Assembly (NCBI GenBank): GCA_040285825.1
Contig: JAUPSS010000006.1
Location: 1,426,001 to 1,490,000, forward strand
DNA from: Eukaryota sp. TZLM1-RC
Lineage: Eukaryota > Metamonada: BaSk clade
DNA: 64,000 nucleotides
Direction: 5' to 3'
Below the pieces are notes generated by a model, which was given only the letters and a program-made list of their open reading frames with translations, made no database searches and was not told the DNA's origin. Below are positions 11,315-20,659 of this stretch, in pieces. Positions within the stretch are counted from its first letter, which is position 1, and the number at the start of each line of letters is the position of its first letter. Made by a program: the position numbers and the translations under genes.

Positions 11315-12260
11315 CTTTTTCTTGATCATTCTCTTGATGTGCTCGTGCTTATTTCAACAAGAAAGATACTTGATATTCACCACCATCGTTCTCCACACTG
11401 TATTCTACTTTACTTCAAATTCATACCTGGGACATTCAGTTTCCATTCCACACCTGTATTGTCCAGCAAACTTCATTATACATTTCATTGACCTTAGCTT
11501 GCTGATTTTCATCACATTTGCACCCTCTATTCCCTTATGATTACCCCATATGATTTCCGACAACTGGGAGTTGAACCCACAAACATTGGGATTTCTACTG
11601 TTAATTTGTTGGAGGTGGTGGTATTTGAACCTAGAACATGGTTTTGAGTGGAAATCTTTATTCTTATTTATTATTTATTTATTATTAAACTAACTAAAAT
11701 TTCTCATGAAGGATGATTTTCGCTGGTTTGGGTTTTAGTTAATTATCATGTTTTTACATGTAAATGATATAATTTACCATTAACCTTAAGTTGGTTGATT
11801 GAACACAATTTAAACTTGAAATTTACCAATGCCAAAACTTAAGGTTCAGATGATCTAGATGATGAAGTTAGTGATGAAACATTAAGACCCTTGTTACAAC
11901 TAATGTTGGCTTTGATGATGTAGTTGTTGTTTGTTATTCAAATGCTATTGTAGGGTTCCATTCATCATTATTATTATTTTCAATTTGAGAGTCTCCACCA
12001 AATATTGAGAGTAATTCTCTTTATTTTGAGTTTCTATTGATAAACACATAAACGACTAATTAATCATCAATCATTCTGTTTTTAACTGTTGTAAGATGAT
12101 TATGGTCAAGAAAGACCTGATTACGTGTTTCTGTATAGTCTACATGTTTTTGGATTTTTGGATGTTTGTTGACAACAACCTTTTATGTGATTTAACTAGT
12201 CTTAATATAGTCTTATTAATATATTTATATATGATTTTTTATAACTAATCATTTAAATAA
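11315..12260. other. Tail I spacer, copy 2
   Basis: Near-identical to 5783-6728, including the two B-box-like motifs (minus strand, about 11560-11657). I see no other content. Confidence 0.6.
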
Positions 12261-12511
12261 TTACTTTTTCGAAATGAAAAATGTGAAGCACTGTTATTAT
12301 GGTGCAAGACAAGTCTGGTTTTTGTTTCCAAACATTGTGATAAGGACAACTACCATGTGAATACAGCAACTTCACAATTATTAGAAGATTTTTGTGAGAA
12401 AAAAAACGTCTGAGTGAATATTTGAGTTTTATCAATTCTATGATTAGTTTTATGATTAACATACCTAATACTTCAGTACTGACAATTTGTTACAAAGGGT
12501 CAATGGACTGA
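12261..12511 (+). pseudogene. Possible lost N-terminal segment of ORF-A (copy 3)
   Basis: Same segment as 6729-6979, again out of frame because of the longer T and A runs around 12389-12410. Confidence 0.3.
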
Positions 12512-12530
12512 GAAGAATTATTTTCCGATT

Positions 12531-15500
12531 GTGAAGGCTGTTTACATTATCTTGCACAGTGAAGAAACTGTTGAGATAGAGCCTTTGAAAACCAAGTTAG
12601 CTGACCTCCCTAGTCTCCTTGATGTGAAGCCTTACCCTTATAAAATTAATCTCATTAGTGCCATGTCCTACTATTTAAATTTCGTACCAGATTTTCGTGT
12701 TCATTATCTCTTTGATATAGCCTCGAAAAGATCTATTTGGATGATAGAGTTCTTCGTTAGTGACAAGCGCTTAATGATCAAGAATACAATTCCTATGCTC
12801 TACAAAAACCTTATACAAACTTACTTCAGTCGCATTGAAAATAGGCCCGTTCATTTTCGAGACCTTGATAAAAGTCAAAAAGCCCATTTTCTGAAAAATT
12901 TTCCTTCAGTTTTGCCCAAATCAGTTTCGGAGACCCGTGGGTGTGCTGTTTTGTTCAATTCGGAGGAATTCACATCAATATTGCAACAGTATTCTCATTT
13001 TGTTTACAATTTGTTTGCATATCCGTTTGTAACGTATTTTGATACGGCATCTGAGTCGTTATTTAGTACTTATGAAGCACAACTTGTTCAGTTATCAAAT
13101 ATTAAAACTGCACTACATGTTTCAGCCAGGGAAGATATCAATTGTGCTCCTAGTCAAGTTTCTCCTATTAATGGTAAACCTTGTTATGTTTATAAGATGG
13201 ATGCAAACTTTAATATGCGTAATTTAATCAAAATTTCATTTTGTCAATTATCAAACCTAATTTTCAATTTGTTAAATACTTACGATCCCATTGTCGATTA
13301 CCGCTTCCCTTTTAAACATGCGGCTCTCAATGGGCCTAATCAACATCTCTCCGTCATTAATTTTCAACCTTTCGCCAGCGACGAAGATGCACTTCAAGCT
13401 CTAGAAAATTTTTTTCAAGGAGGTAGGGTACATCCAAGCCTTTTTTCTTATGAATGTGATCATTCAGTTCCAGTACATTCTGGAATGAAAGACATTTGCC
13501 AAGAATTTAGCGACTTATCACCAAAAGGAAAATATGTTACTTGCGTCCAACGGAAATCACCGTGTATTGGACTAACAACTGCTATTTATTTTGCACTATC
13601 GAAATTAAACAATGTGGTTTGTTATCAATTGGAGAAATTTGTGTCTGATACCCCGGACAAAGTATATGAAAGTCTTATCTATATTAACAGTGTAGTTTTA
13701 TTTTGTAAGGATTTGCCGTTGAACAATGTACACAAACTCATGAATACACTTAGCCAGAGACACTTTCAGTTTTTTCATTTGGTGTACATTGGAAACAAGT
13801 TACCGGCCTTGAAAGAAAGGATGTTTCGATACAAAAAATACACGTATGAAATGAATCTTTATAGAGACAATTTTATTTCTACTTTGAACAAACGTTGTGA
13901 TCAATTAAACAAAAAACTAGGACGACATGTTGAAAAAGATTTCTTATATATAGGAATTGCATTATTTAAGAAGAATTTTTCCTTAGCTGAGACTACAGTT
14001 AAGAGTTTGCTCGATTCAATGTGGAAGAAACTGAACGATCGAGATAAAGGACTATTTCTATTTTATTGTCTTGTTTCGGTGACTGGGAAATCAGAACAAT
14101 TTCCCCTTGATTTATTCACTTCTGAAAGATTTCATTCTAATTTTGAAAAGTTGCCTTGTTTTAACAGAATTATTCTCCCTGCTGTTGGAGCTGGTACAGG
14201 TCTATTTTGTATAAATAGAACTGTTGCTGAAATAATTTGTTCTTCTTCAACCAACTCTGGCGAATCAACTATTATGAATGCTTTTCGTCTTCTTTGGGAT
14301 TCTGGAAGCGAAGCATGGTTTCATTCTGTTTTTATAAAGGTTATTCGAAAGTTATTTCTTAATCGAAGAGGTAAAATTAAAATTCAACCAAAAGATGCTT
14401 TTGATCTCTATTTTTAATCCGATGTACTAGCGAAAATCTTCCTTCAGAATTATTATATAGTCAGCTTCAATGTTCGTTTTTGAAAATTTGTGCAAAAGAG
14501 GGATTCGAAGTTGAAAAACTTATAGATGAAGCCATTTGTATTTTTAACAACAGTGGCAAAATTGTTGAAAAATTTGGAGATTACGATGTGCCTGAAGGTT
14601 TTGTTAAAGAACGTCAAATTTCTCAGTTCTTCACTATTCTAGGGGATACATTCCGTTATTTTGCTCAAAATTTGCATTCCAGGAGAGCACACTGTTTGGA
14701 TCTCTCGTTGATTTCCTATCAACAGGCATTGGCTGAGGATTCCGGGTCTACTTTTGCAGCGCATGGATTTTTATTGACATATTGTTGTTGTTATTTTTCG
14801 GGTAGAAATGATTTGGCTAACCGTTTTTCCACCAGCGAGTATCTCACACATGAGTTATTTATTTCTTTAGTTGAAAAATCCCCAGATTCCGTCCTTCAAT
14901 TTGATTCATGGTTTACGAGTATGGGAGAATTTTTGCTGTCTCACAGTTTTGAAGCATTGTCTGATGATGAGCAACTAGCAGTTGGTAGAATATGGTCTTT
15001 TTTCTTCATAAGTAAGATGTTATCTTTTGACGATCGAAATTTGGTTTGGGATAATGATACTGTTGCTGAGTATATCAAAATTCCTCAATCGCGACTATTG
15101 TTGCAACATGATGAAGATGATGATAATTCAGATTGTTTTACATTGGCAACTGTTGTGGAGAAAGACCACCGAAATCTATCTTTAGAGGCAGCTACTCTGT
15201 TTCTTTACGGTGAAACTGATTGTGAATCTGTATTTAATAATTTGGAAGATGTTTTCACTAGTAGTAGTAGTAAAAACTGTACACTAACTACAATGCTCCA
15301 ATTATATTTTAAGCCTGAGTTATTCCGATCCAAGAATTTCAACATTGTTCTTATTGATGACCAATTTATAAATCAACAATCCTGTTATCTTGAACTAAGA
15401 GATTCCAAATATAGGCTGTGTAAGGCACAGCAGGATTCTTACATGTTCATGCCAGCTGCGTTGACCAAAGACAGTGTAGGCAGCATGAATGTGAGAACTC

Positions 15501-15604
15501 TATCAAATGACCAATTGCCCGTCACAGTATTTTGTGATTCAAATGCTATTATTATTTTCTCCAAAAATAAACCCTACCTTAAAATTTCACCAAAAACCCT
15601 GTGA
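12531..15604 (+). pseudogene. ORF-A copy 3, one frameshift from full length
   Basis: Type I allele with GTG in place of the conserved ATG. Two long frames (12531-14417 and 14480-15604) are separated only by a one-base shorter T run near 14412. All other landmarks are present: the P-loop-like SPCIGLTT near 13556, the winged-helix-like block, and the C-terminus with TGA 15602-15604. Private change: KTALHV for KAALHV. If the T run is a base-calling error, this copy would be intact apart from its start codon. It is followed by tail II rather than tail I. Confidence 0.7.
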
Positions 15605-15800
15605 TTGTTTATTAAGGTAGATGAGTCTATTTAAAAAGCTTAGTTTTTGTTTATATTTGAAAAACCCTGCTCTTTCACAACTTCCACAATGTTTCAGAAC
15701 ATATGCATGAACCATTGCGAATGAGTTTTCATCGGTTACCTTATCTTATATTTGTTGTTATATGTTATAGACTATTTTATTTTTTGCATAAATATGTTTG

Positions 15801-16097
15801 AACATTCCTATTGATCAATTATCACTAAAAAGTGTATTCAAATTCACCACAGCTCACTTTGCATCATGCTCTGAATTGTTCTAAATTGATAACTTATCGT
15901 TCTTCATAACATGATGCTGTTAGAGGCACTGTGTTCAATATGGCATGAACTGCCTGAATCTGGTGTATTAAAGAGCCTCTGGTGAAAGATGAACTGTCAT
16001 TGAATATTTTTAGTTGATGACAGGGGTGATATATAATGCGATAGGGTTGCGGACTCTAAAGCTGCTGTTGACGTTGTCTTCTGTAATGTGCCAAATG
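15801..16097 (+). pseudogene. Decayed zinc-knuckle/endonuclease remnant (tail II, copy 3)
   Basis: The first 100 bp match tail I (HALNCSKLITYRSS readable), then the sequence diverges sharply at about 15905. Beyond that, stop-ridden traces of the same protein remain: KEPLVK, a GDxV-like site and FCNVPN. It ends where the 135-bp direct repeat starts. It is an older, independent relative of the tail I endonuclease fragment. Confidence 0.5.
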
Positions 16098-16232
16098 AGA
16101 ATTAGTTTTTTGTCAATTTGAATTTTATTAAGTGTTGTAGTTCAATAAAACAATTCAATTATGTAAGGAGGTTGAAACAATTTTTTTTCTTATTGTTACA
16201 AATATTTGTTGCGAAACTCTTTTGAGGAAATT
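16098..16232. repeat. Diverged direct repeat, left copy (tail II, copy 3)
   Basis: About 135 bp beginning AGAATTAGTTTTTTGTCAAT, similar to 19657-19796 in the same orientation. The pair flanks the RT-bearing core of tail II. It could be a shared 3' end of two element copies. It does not start TG or end CA and is too diverged to call an LTR. Confidence 0.55.
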
Positions 16233-16707
16233 CAGCAATTGACACATGGTTATAAAACACGAGATCACAATCCAAGGAATAAATTGGATTTGTTGAGTTG
16301 GCATTCATCTTAATGAATGTTTAGTGGAATTACTTCTTATTAATTAATACTAAGTAATATTTTTTGTAGTTTCCATTTTACAGGATTATAAAGATTGACT
16401 GGAGTTTGCTCAGTTGGGTTTTTTTCTGTAGTTATAAAAACATAATTCATTTTTGAGTCAAAATCAAAAATAATTCTTGTATTTCAGTACCCAGACTTAA
16501 TAGCACTCAATTTATTGAACCAACATTCCCTGTGTTTTTGAAATGAACTGAGGAGAGAATGAAACACAAATTTCAAATTATGAGCCATTTTGATAGAGCA
16601 TCAGCACTTGAATGAGTAAATCGTATATGTGTAATTACGGGTAATGTTGCTTTCTAAATAATTATTTTAAATGAATTAACGTTTAAAGATTACGGTTAAC
16701 TTTATAG
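16233..16707. other. Tail II spacer
   Basis: 475 bp of AT-rich DNA with no frame or structure I can support. It lies between the direct repeat and the RT palm. Confidence 0.5.
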
Positions 16708-17343
16708 AACATCTTCAATTTAGATTTTAAGAATGCTTTCAATTCTGTATCTCGTTCTTCCATTTTACCTTTGCTGCAAAAGCATTTTCCTGAAATTGAG
16801 CCTTTTTTCTATTCATTTTATGGAAAATCATCCACATTGGTCTATGAAAACTTTGACCTGTTTTCGTCTTCAGGTGTTAAACAAGGTGATCCACTTGGTC
16901 CTTTTTTCTTTTGTCTGGCGATTCATCCATTAATGTGCGAATTGAAAGAAAAATTCCCAGAAATAGATATTGTAGCATATATGGATGACATTTCTGTAAT
17001 TTTAACGCCGAAAAAAAGAAGATAAAAAAATATGAAGAACCTTTGGCACAGTTAGGTAGAGTGGAACATGTGAAATATCAGTTTGTGCCGTTTGCAATTT
17101 CTCTTTTTGGCAATATTGGACCTTCAGGGTTGCACTTTTTGAAAATTTCAAAAAGTGTTACTGAATAGGTCTGGTAAAACAATGAACTCCACTTTCTGGA
17201 TAAATAGAATTGTTTTCTGCATTTTCAAGTCTATTCCAACATTGATTTCAAAGGCGCTTTTAGCTATTGGTGTAGAATATGAACGTAATGCTGTGAGTAG
17301 GTTCAGTAATAGTGACGCTTGTTTGGAGGATATTGAATTCTAG
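16708..17343 (+). pseudogene. RT palm fused to an endonuclease C-terminal tail (tail II, copy 3)
   Basis: An open frame from 16708 to 17025 carries RT motif A LDFKNAF (16720-16740), motif B GVKQGDPLGP (16873-16902) and motif C YMDD (16978-16989). These are the catalytic palm signatures of a non-LTR reverse transcriptase, but there is no finger domain upstream and no ATG. Straight after motif C, in shifted frames, comes KKYEEPL then FVPFAISLFGNIGP (17082-17123) and FWINRIVFCIF. These match the far C-terminal end of the endonuclease, so the thumb, zinc knuckle and endonuclease core have been deleted between them. It ends at TAG 17341-17343. Non-functional. Confidence 0.7.
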
Positions 17344-17849
17344 ATGGTTTTTTTATCTCAATAATTATTCCAGTTTTAAAAATAAATTAAAGTATTATAA
17401 AATTTTTTTTATAGAACTATTTACAATAATTAATCACAAATTGATATCAATACATTCCCTCTACCACGATACTGAAAGTTTTGTTTTTTGAACTGGGTCC
17501 ATCCAAACAGTGATCAGTTGGTGATACAATTTTGTTATGGTTTTTTGTGCTGTTGCCAGCATAAATTTTGCTTATTAAAAAGACGGCTTAACCTCAAGGA
17601 AATTGTGTAAATTTTTTTATTAATTGAGAAACAGAATTATGTATATGGGTTGATGAAAAATTCTTCCAGTATTTCCTCAAATGAGATATTTTGTTCAATA
17701 AGTACTGTGCAAATACTGTAATAAATATGAATATAATATACTATATATAATAATTATATTGTGCAACCTTGCCAATCCAAATGTCTTTAATATAAAGTCT
17801 TGGATCATTTGTTTTAAGGTTATTTATTGAACTCAATCAATCAACCTGT
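17344..17849. other. Tail II spacer between convergent RT pieces
   Basis: 506 bp, strongly AT-rich (TATATAATAATTATA near 17745). I see no supported feature. Confidence 0.5.
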
Positions 17850-18010
17850 GTCGTCTAGTATGGGAAATATATGGTTTTGAATGCTCAATACAAAACGACT
17901 GATCAGAAAATCGAATGTACGACCACTTTCTTTGAGAAGATTTCCTAAATCATTTGAAAAATTGAGATCTAAAAAAATGGCCGTGTTCTTCCTGATGCCC
18001 AAGAAGCAAA
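17850..18010 (-). pseudogene. Endonuclease C-terminal fragment, third lineage
   Basis: The minus strand reads LDLNFSNDLGNLLKESGR then FDFLISRFVLSIQN. In the family, a DLG helix is followed by a conserved R-I-x-x-x-I-Q segment at the very end of the protein. The closest relative in the window is at 19975-20092. It sits downstream of, and in the same direction as, the main minus-strand RT fragment, so that gene has two alternative tails. Confidence 0.45.
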
Positions 18011-18098
18011 AATCTTGTTCAGTTCTTCAACTGCTTATTCTTCCTCCTGTAAGGTTTTAACTGCACTATTTTCGGTCTTTCGTTTCCTTTTTCAATGG

Positions 18099-19480
18099 TC
18101 ACATCATTCTGAAGCAGATGAATCGAATTTCATTGAGTACTGTTATCTCTTTGACCATTTTTTGGAAATCATTCAAAAAAGTTTCTGCTTCATCTGATAA
18201 TCTTCCATTTATCGAAAATAGGAAAGCAATAAAAACCAGCTGTGTATTTCTATCAACATTAGCCTCCTCAGTATCTGTATCATATTTTCTATGTCTTTCT
18301 TTTGCTTTAAAATCAAGAACACTTACAGGACCAAGTTTTCCTCTGTGAACAACAGTATCATTTGCATCATTACATGAGACAAAGTCAAAAGTAGCTTCAG
18401 AATTATCAATCCAATCACAGTATACAGCAACTTTATCACCACAACCAAAATAATTCTGAGAACGTGTTTGCTTTAGCAGAGGCTCTTTGTTACACGATAT
18501 GCTTACAGTTTGTGCTATATTGAAAAGAGTGTCTCTAGCAGGATCATGTAATGAAGAACGATAAGTTATCAATTTAGAACAATTCAGAGCATGGCGCAAA
18601 GTGAGTTGAGGTGAATTCGAACAAATACATTTTTCTTTTGATAATAGTTGATTAATGGGGATATTCAAATATAATCTCATTTTTATTACAAATGCATCAT
18701 TAGTAACACACAGTCCAAATCTTCGTGGTACAATTTTTACAAAAAGTGAAGAATCTGATGACTGGCATTCACAAACACCCTTTTCCAATAACAATGAGTG
18801 AAGATTTTGATTTAAAACAGCCGAGCTGCATATATATATTATAAAGATCAGTTTCATACATTCCAGTCAATCGTTTCTAAAATGTTCGAAGAGTGTATTT
18901 TAAATTTAATAGATTCTTTTCTGGAATATTGCAATACAATGATGGAAAGCATCGACTCCATTTTTCTACATCAATTTTTGAAATTTCTTTATTTAATACG
19001 AAAACAGTAGAACTTTGCGTTATAAAAAATTTTCCCGATCTGCAAATATTTCGGAAAACTCAAAGATTGCGTTTTTGCATCCCCCAATAAAAACACACGA
19101 AGTCAGAATAGAAGCCCTCATCCAACTTAAACCGCCATAATGTGGACTAAGGTAAGCATGGTCTGGAATTTAGAACATTTTACATCCCAGAAATTGTGAC
19201 AAAACATTTGCACCTAACTCATCAAACTTCTGAGCCAAAGGCCTAGTGGAAAGAGGATTTTTAGATCGAAATATATGATTGAAGTTGGAATTAAAACACA
19301 GTCTTCTAATGGTAAATTTGATATGTCTCTGTACATCTATGGTCATCATTCGGTCAATTGTATCGGAAATTGAGTTCAACTTTTTAAACATTTTTTTGGT
19401 AATGTCATCATTATTTCCTAAAAACGAACCCAAATGACGAATAGCATCAATTGAATATAATTCGGCTTGAGGTATAATTA
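18099..19480 (-). pseudogene. RT C-terminal half, zinc knuckle and restriction-like endonuclease (tail II, copy 3)
   Basis: Reads 19480 to 18099. A thumb segment (LGSFLG then RMMTIDVQRH, 19170-19450) comes first. It is followed in other frames by YGGLSWMRASILTS, equivalent to the family's GGLG block. Next is an ATG-initiated 252-codon frame (18857-18099) with a full knuckle C77-x-C79-x9-H89-x3-C93, an endonuclease core GCGDKV (138-143), FDF, KAKERHRKY and a GRLSDEAETFL tail. The palm expected upstream on this strand is absent. The piece converges on the plus-strand palm at 16708-17025, as if the second half of an element had been inverted. At least two frameshifts lie between the thumb and the knuckle. 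Confidence 0.65.
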
Positions 19481-19656
19481 TAATACAGTTTGAACAACAT
19501 CATGATTTTGAAGCAAATTTGTAGTCCAAATGTTGATATTCCTTTGTGCTATTTTACAAAAATCATAAGGTATTTCAATCTGTTCATGTTACTGCAGTGT
19601 TTTCAAAATTGTTTTTGCAAATGGTTAATTTATCAACTTCCATTCAGGTATTAAAT

Positions 19657-19796
19657 AGAATTAGTTTTTTGTCAATTTAAACTTAATTTTAAATTTAAGT
19701 GTTGTAGTTTAATAATGTAATTCAATTATGTCTGGAGGTTGAAACAATTTTTTTCTTATTGCTACATATAATTGTTGGGAAACTCTTTTGCGGAAA
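19657..19796. repeat. Diverged direct repeat, right copy (tail II, copy 3)
   Basis: Partner of 16098-16232, same orientation and about 140 bp. A short TTTAAACTTAATTTTAAATTTAAG stretch is present here but not in the left copy. Confidence 0.55.
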
Positions 19797-19846
19797 TAAT
19801 AAGCTGAGATGAGATGATGATGCAAGGGATTTGTATTTGATGTAGG

Positions 19847-19919
19847 GTTGGACGATGCGTATCCGTAACTGTTACGTTACGTTAAATAACAGTAACTGGT
19901 ACGTATTCTGAGCTCCAAC
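19847..19919. repeat. Imperfect palindrome
   Basis: Outer arms GTTGGA and CTCCAAC enclose a 10-bp stem GTAACTGTTA/TAACAGTAAC (one mismatch) with a loop of about 12 bases. It recurs at 29037, 42985 and 57115. It could be a foldback-element remnant or a hairpin in an element end. Confidence 0.4.
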
Positions 19920-19974
19920 CGCAACAACCACATTGCTACAATTCTGGGCACAGAATCTAACCTCGAAAACAGTA

Positions 19975-20640
19975 TAAAACTGAATGTACGACCACTTTCT
20001 GTGAGAAGATTTCCTAAATCATCTAATCAATTGAGATCTTCAGTTCCAAGGGTACCAAAAAATTGAAAATGCAATTGGAACAAATTTTATGTTTCTGTCC
20101 CTTTTTTCCTTTTTTTGTCGCTTTTTTGAAAGTCATTCAAAATTGCACTGGTTTAATTTCTCAGCAACCAAGGCTATTCGGTCTTCACCTAACAAATGAA
20201 TCTTGAAAACAAAACATGCGTTTGAGATTAGGGCTGTATCCAAGTGGACTTTTGAATAATTTGCTTGTATTTGTAACAAAAAACCGTCTGTCAATTTCCG
20301 TCGTATTGTGAGTTGTAAGAAATTTCTTCAATATCGGCCAGTTCTTCATAATGCTGTTCGTGATCCTAAGAATTATTCACAGTTTGGGTTTGTACATTAA
20401 GAGTAGAACCTTTGCAGCCACCAAGTAAAATAAGCTTCGGATGAATTAACTTCTCAACTGTTGAGAAACTTTTGTGTGGAATTCACCAAGGTAAAAGACT
20501 CTAGAAAGTGCAATGATTTCAGAATTGTTGCTCGTATGATATCAAAAAGGAGCTCATGTTTGAGACTTTTCCGGAATTCAGTGTCTAACGTAAAGAAAGA
20601 AGAATGAATACGTATAACAAAGGATATGGAGTTGTGTGAT
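19975..20640 (-). pseudogene. Antisense endonuclease remnant forming the leader of copy 4
   Basis: The minus strand contains SKKRQKKEKR and then FVPIAFSIF with GTLG one frame away (about 20050-20086). DDLGNLLTESGR follows (about 19990-20025). This is the family's Lys-rich block, F-x-P-x-A-x-x-x-F-G block and terminal DLG helix. Further upstream on this strand there are long but unrecognised frames. The last part overlaps the first codons of ORF-A on the opposite strand, so the ORF-A leader derives from an inverted retroelement. Confidence 0.45.
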
Positions 20641-20659
20641 GAGATGATGATGCTTGGAA

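Noticed and set aside
6999-12530. Bacterial or phage operon (GTG starts, gene pairs)
   Set aside because: There are no ribosome-binding sites, the intergenic DNA is long and AT-rich, and non-LTR RT/REL-endonuclease remnants and LTR elements point to a eukaryote.
16708-17343. Group II intron or retron reverse transcriptase
   Set aside because: The GVKQGDPLGP motif B, with the CxC...HxxxC knuckle and restriction-like endonuclease nearby, indicates a eukaryotic non-LTR element. No intron RNA domains or msr/msd structure seen.
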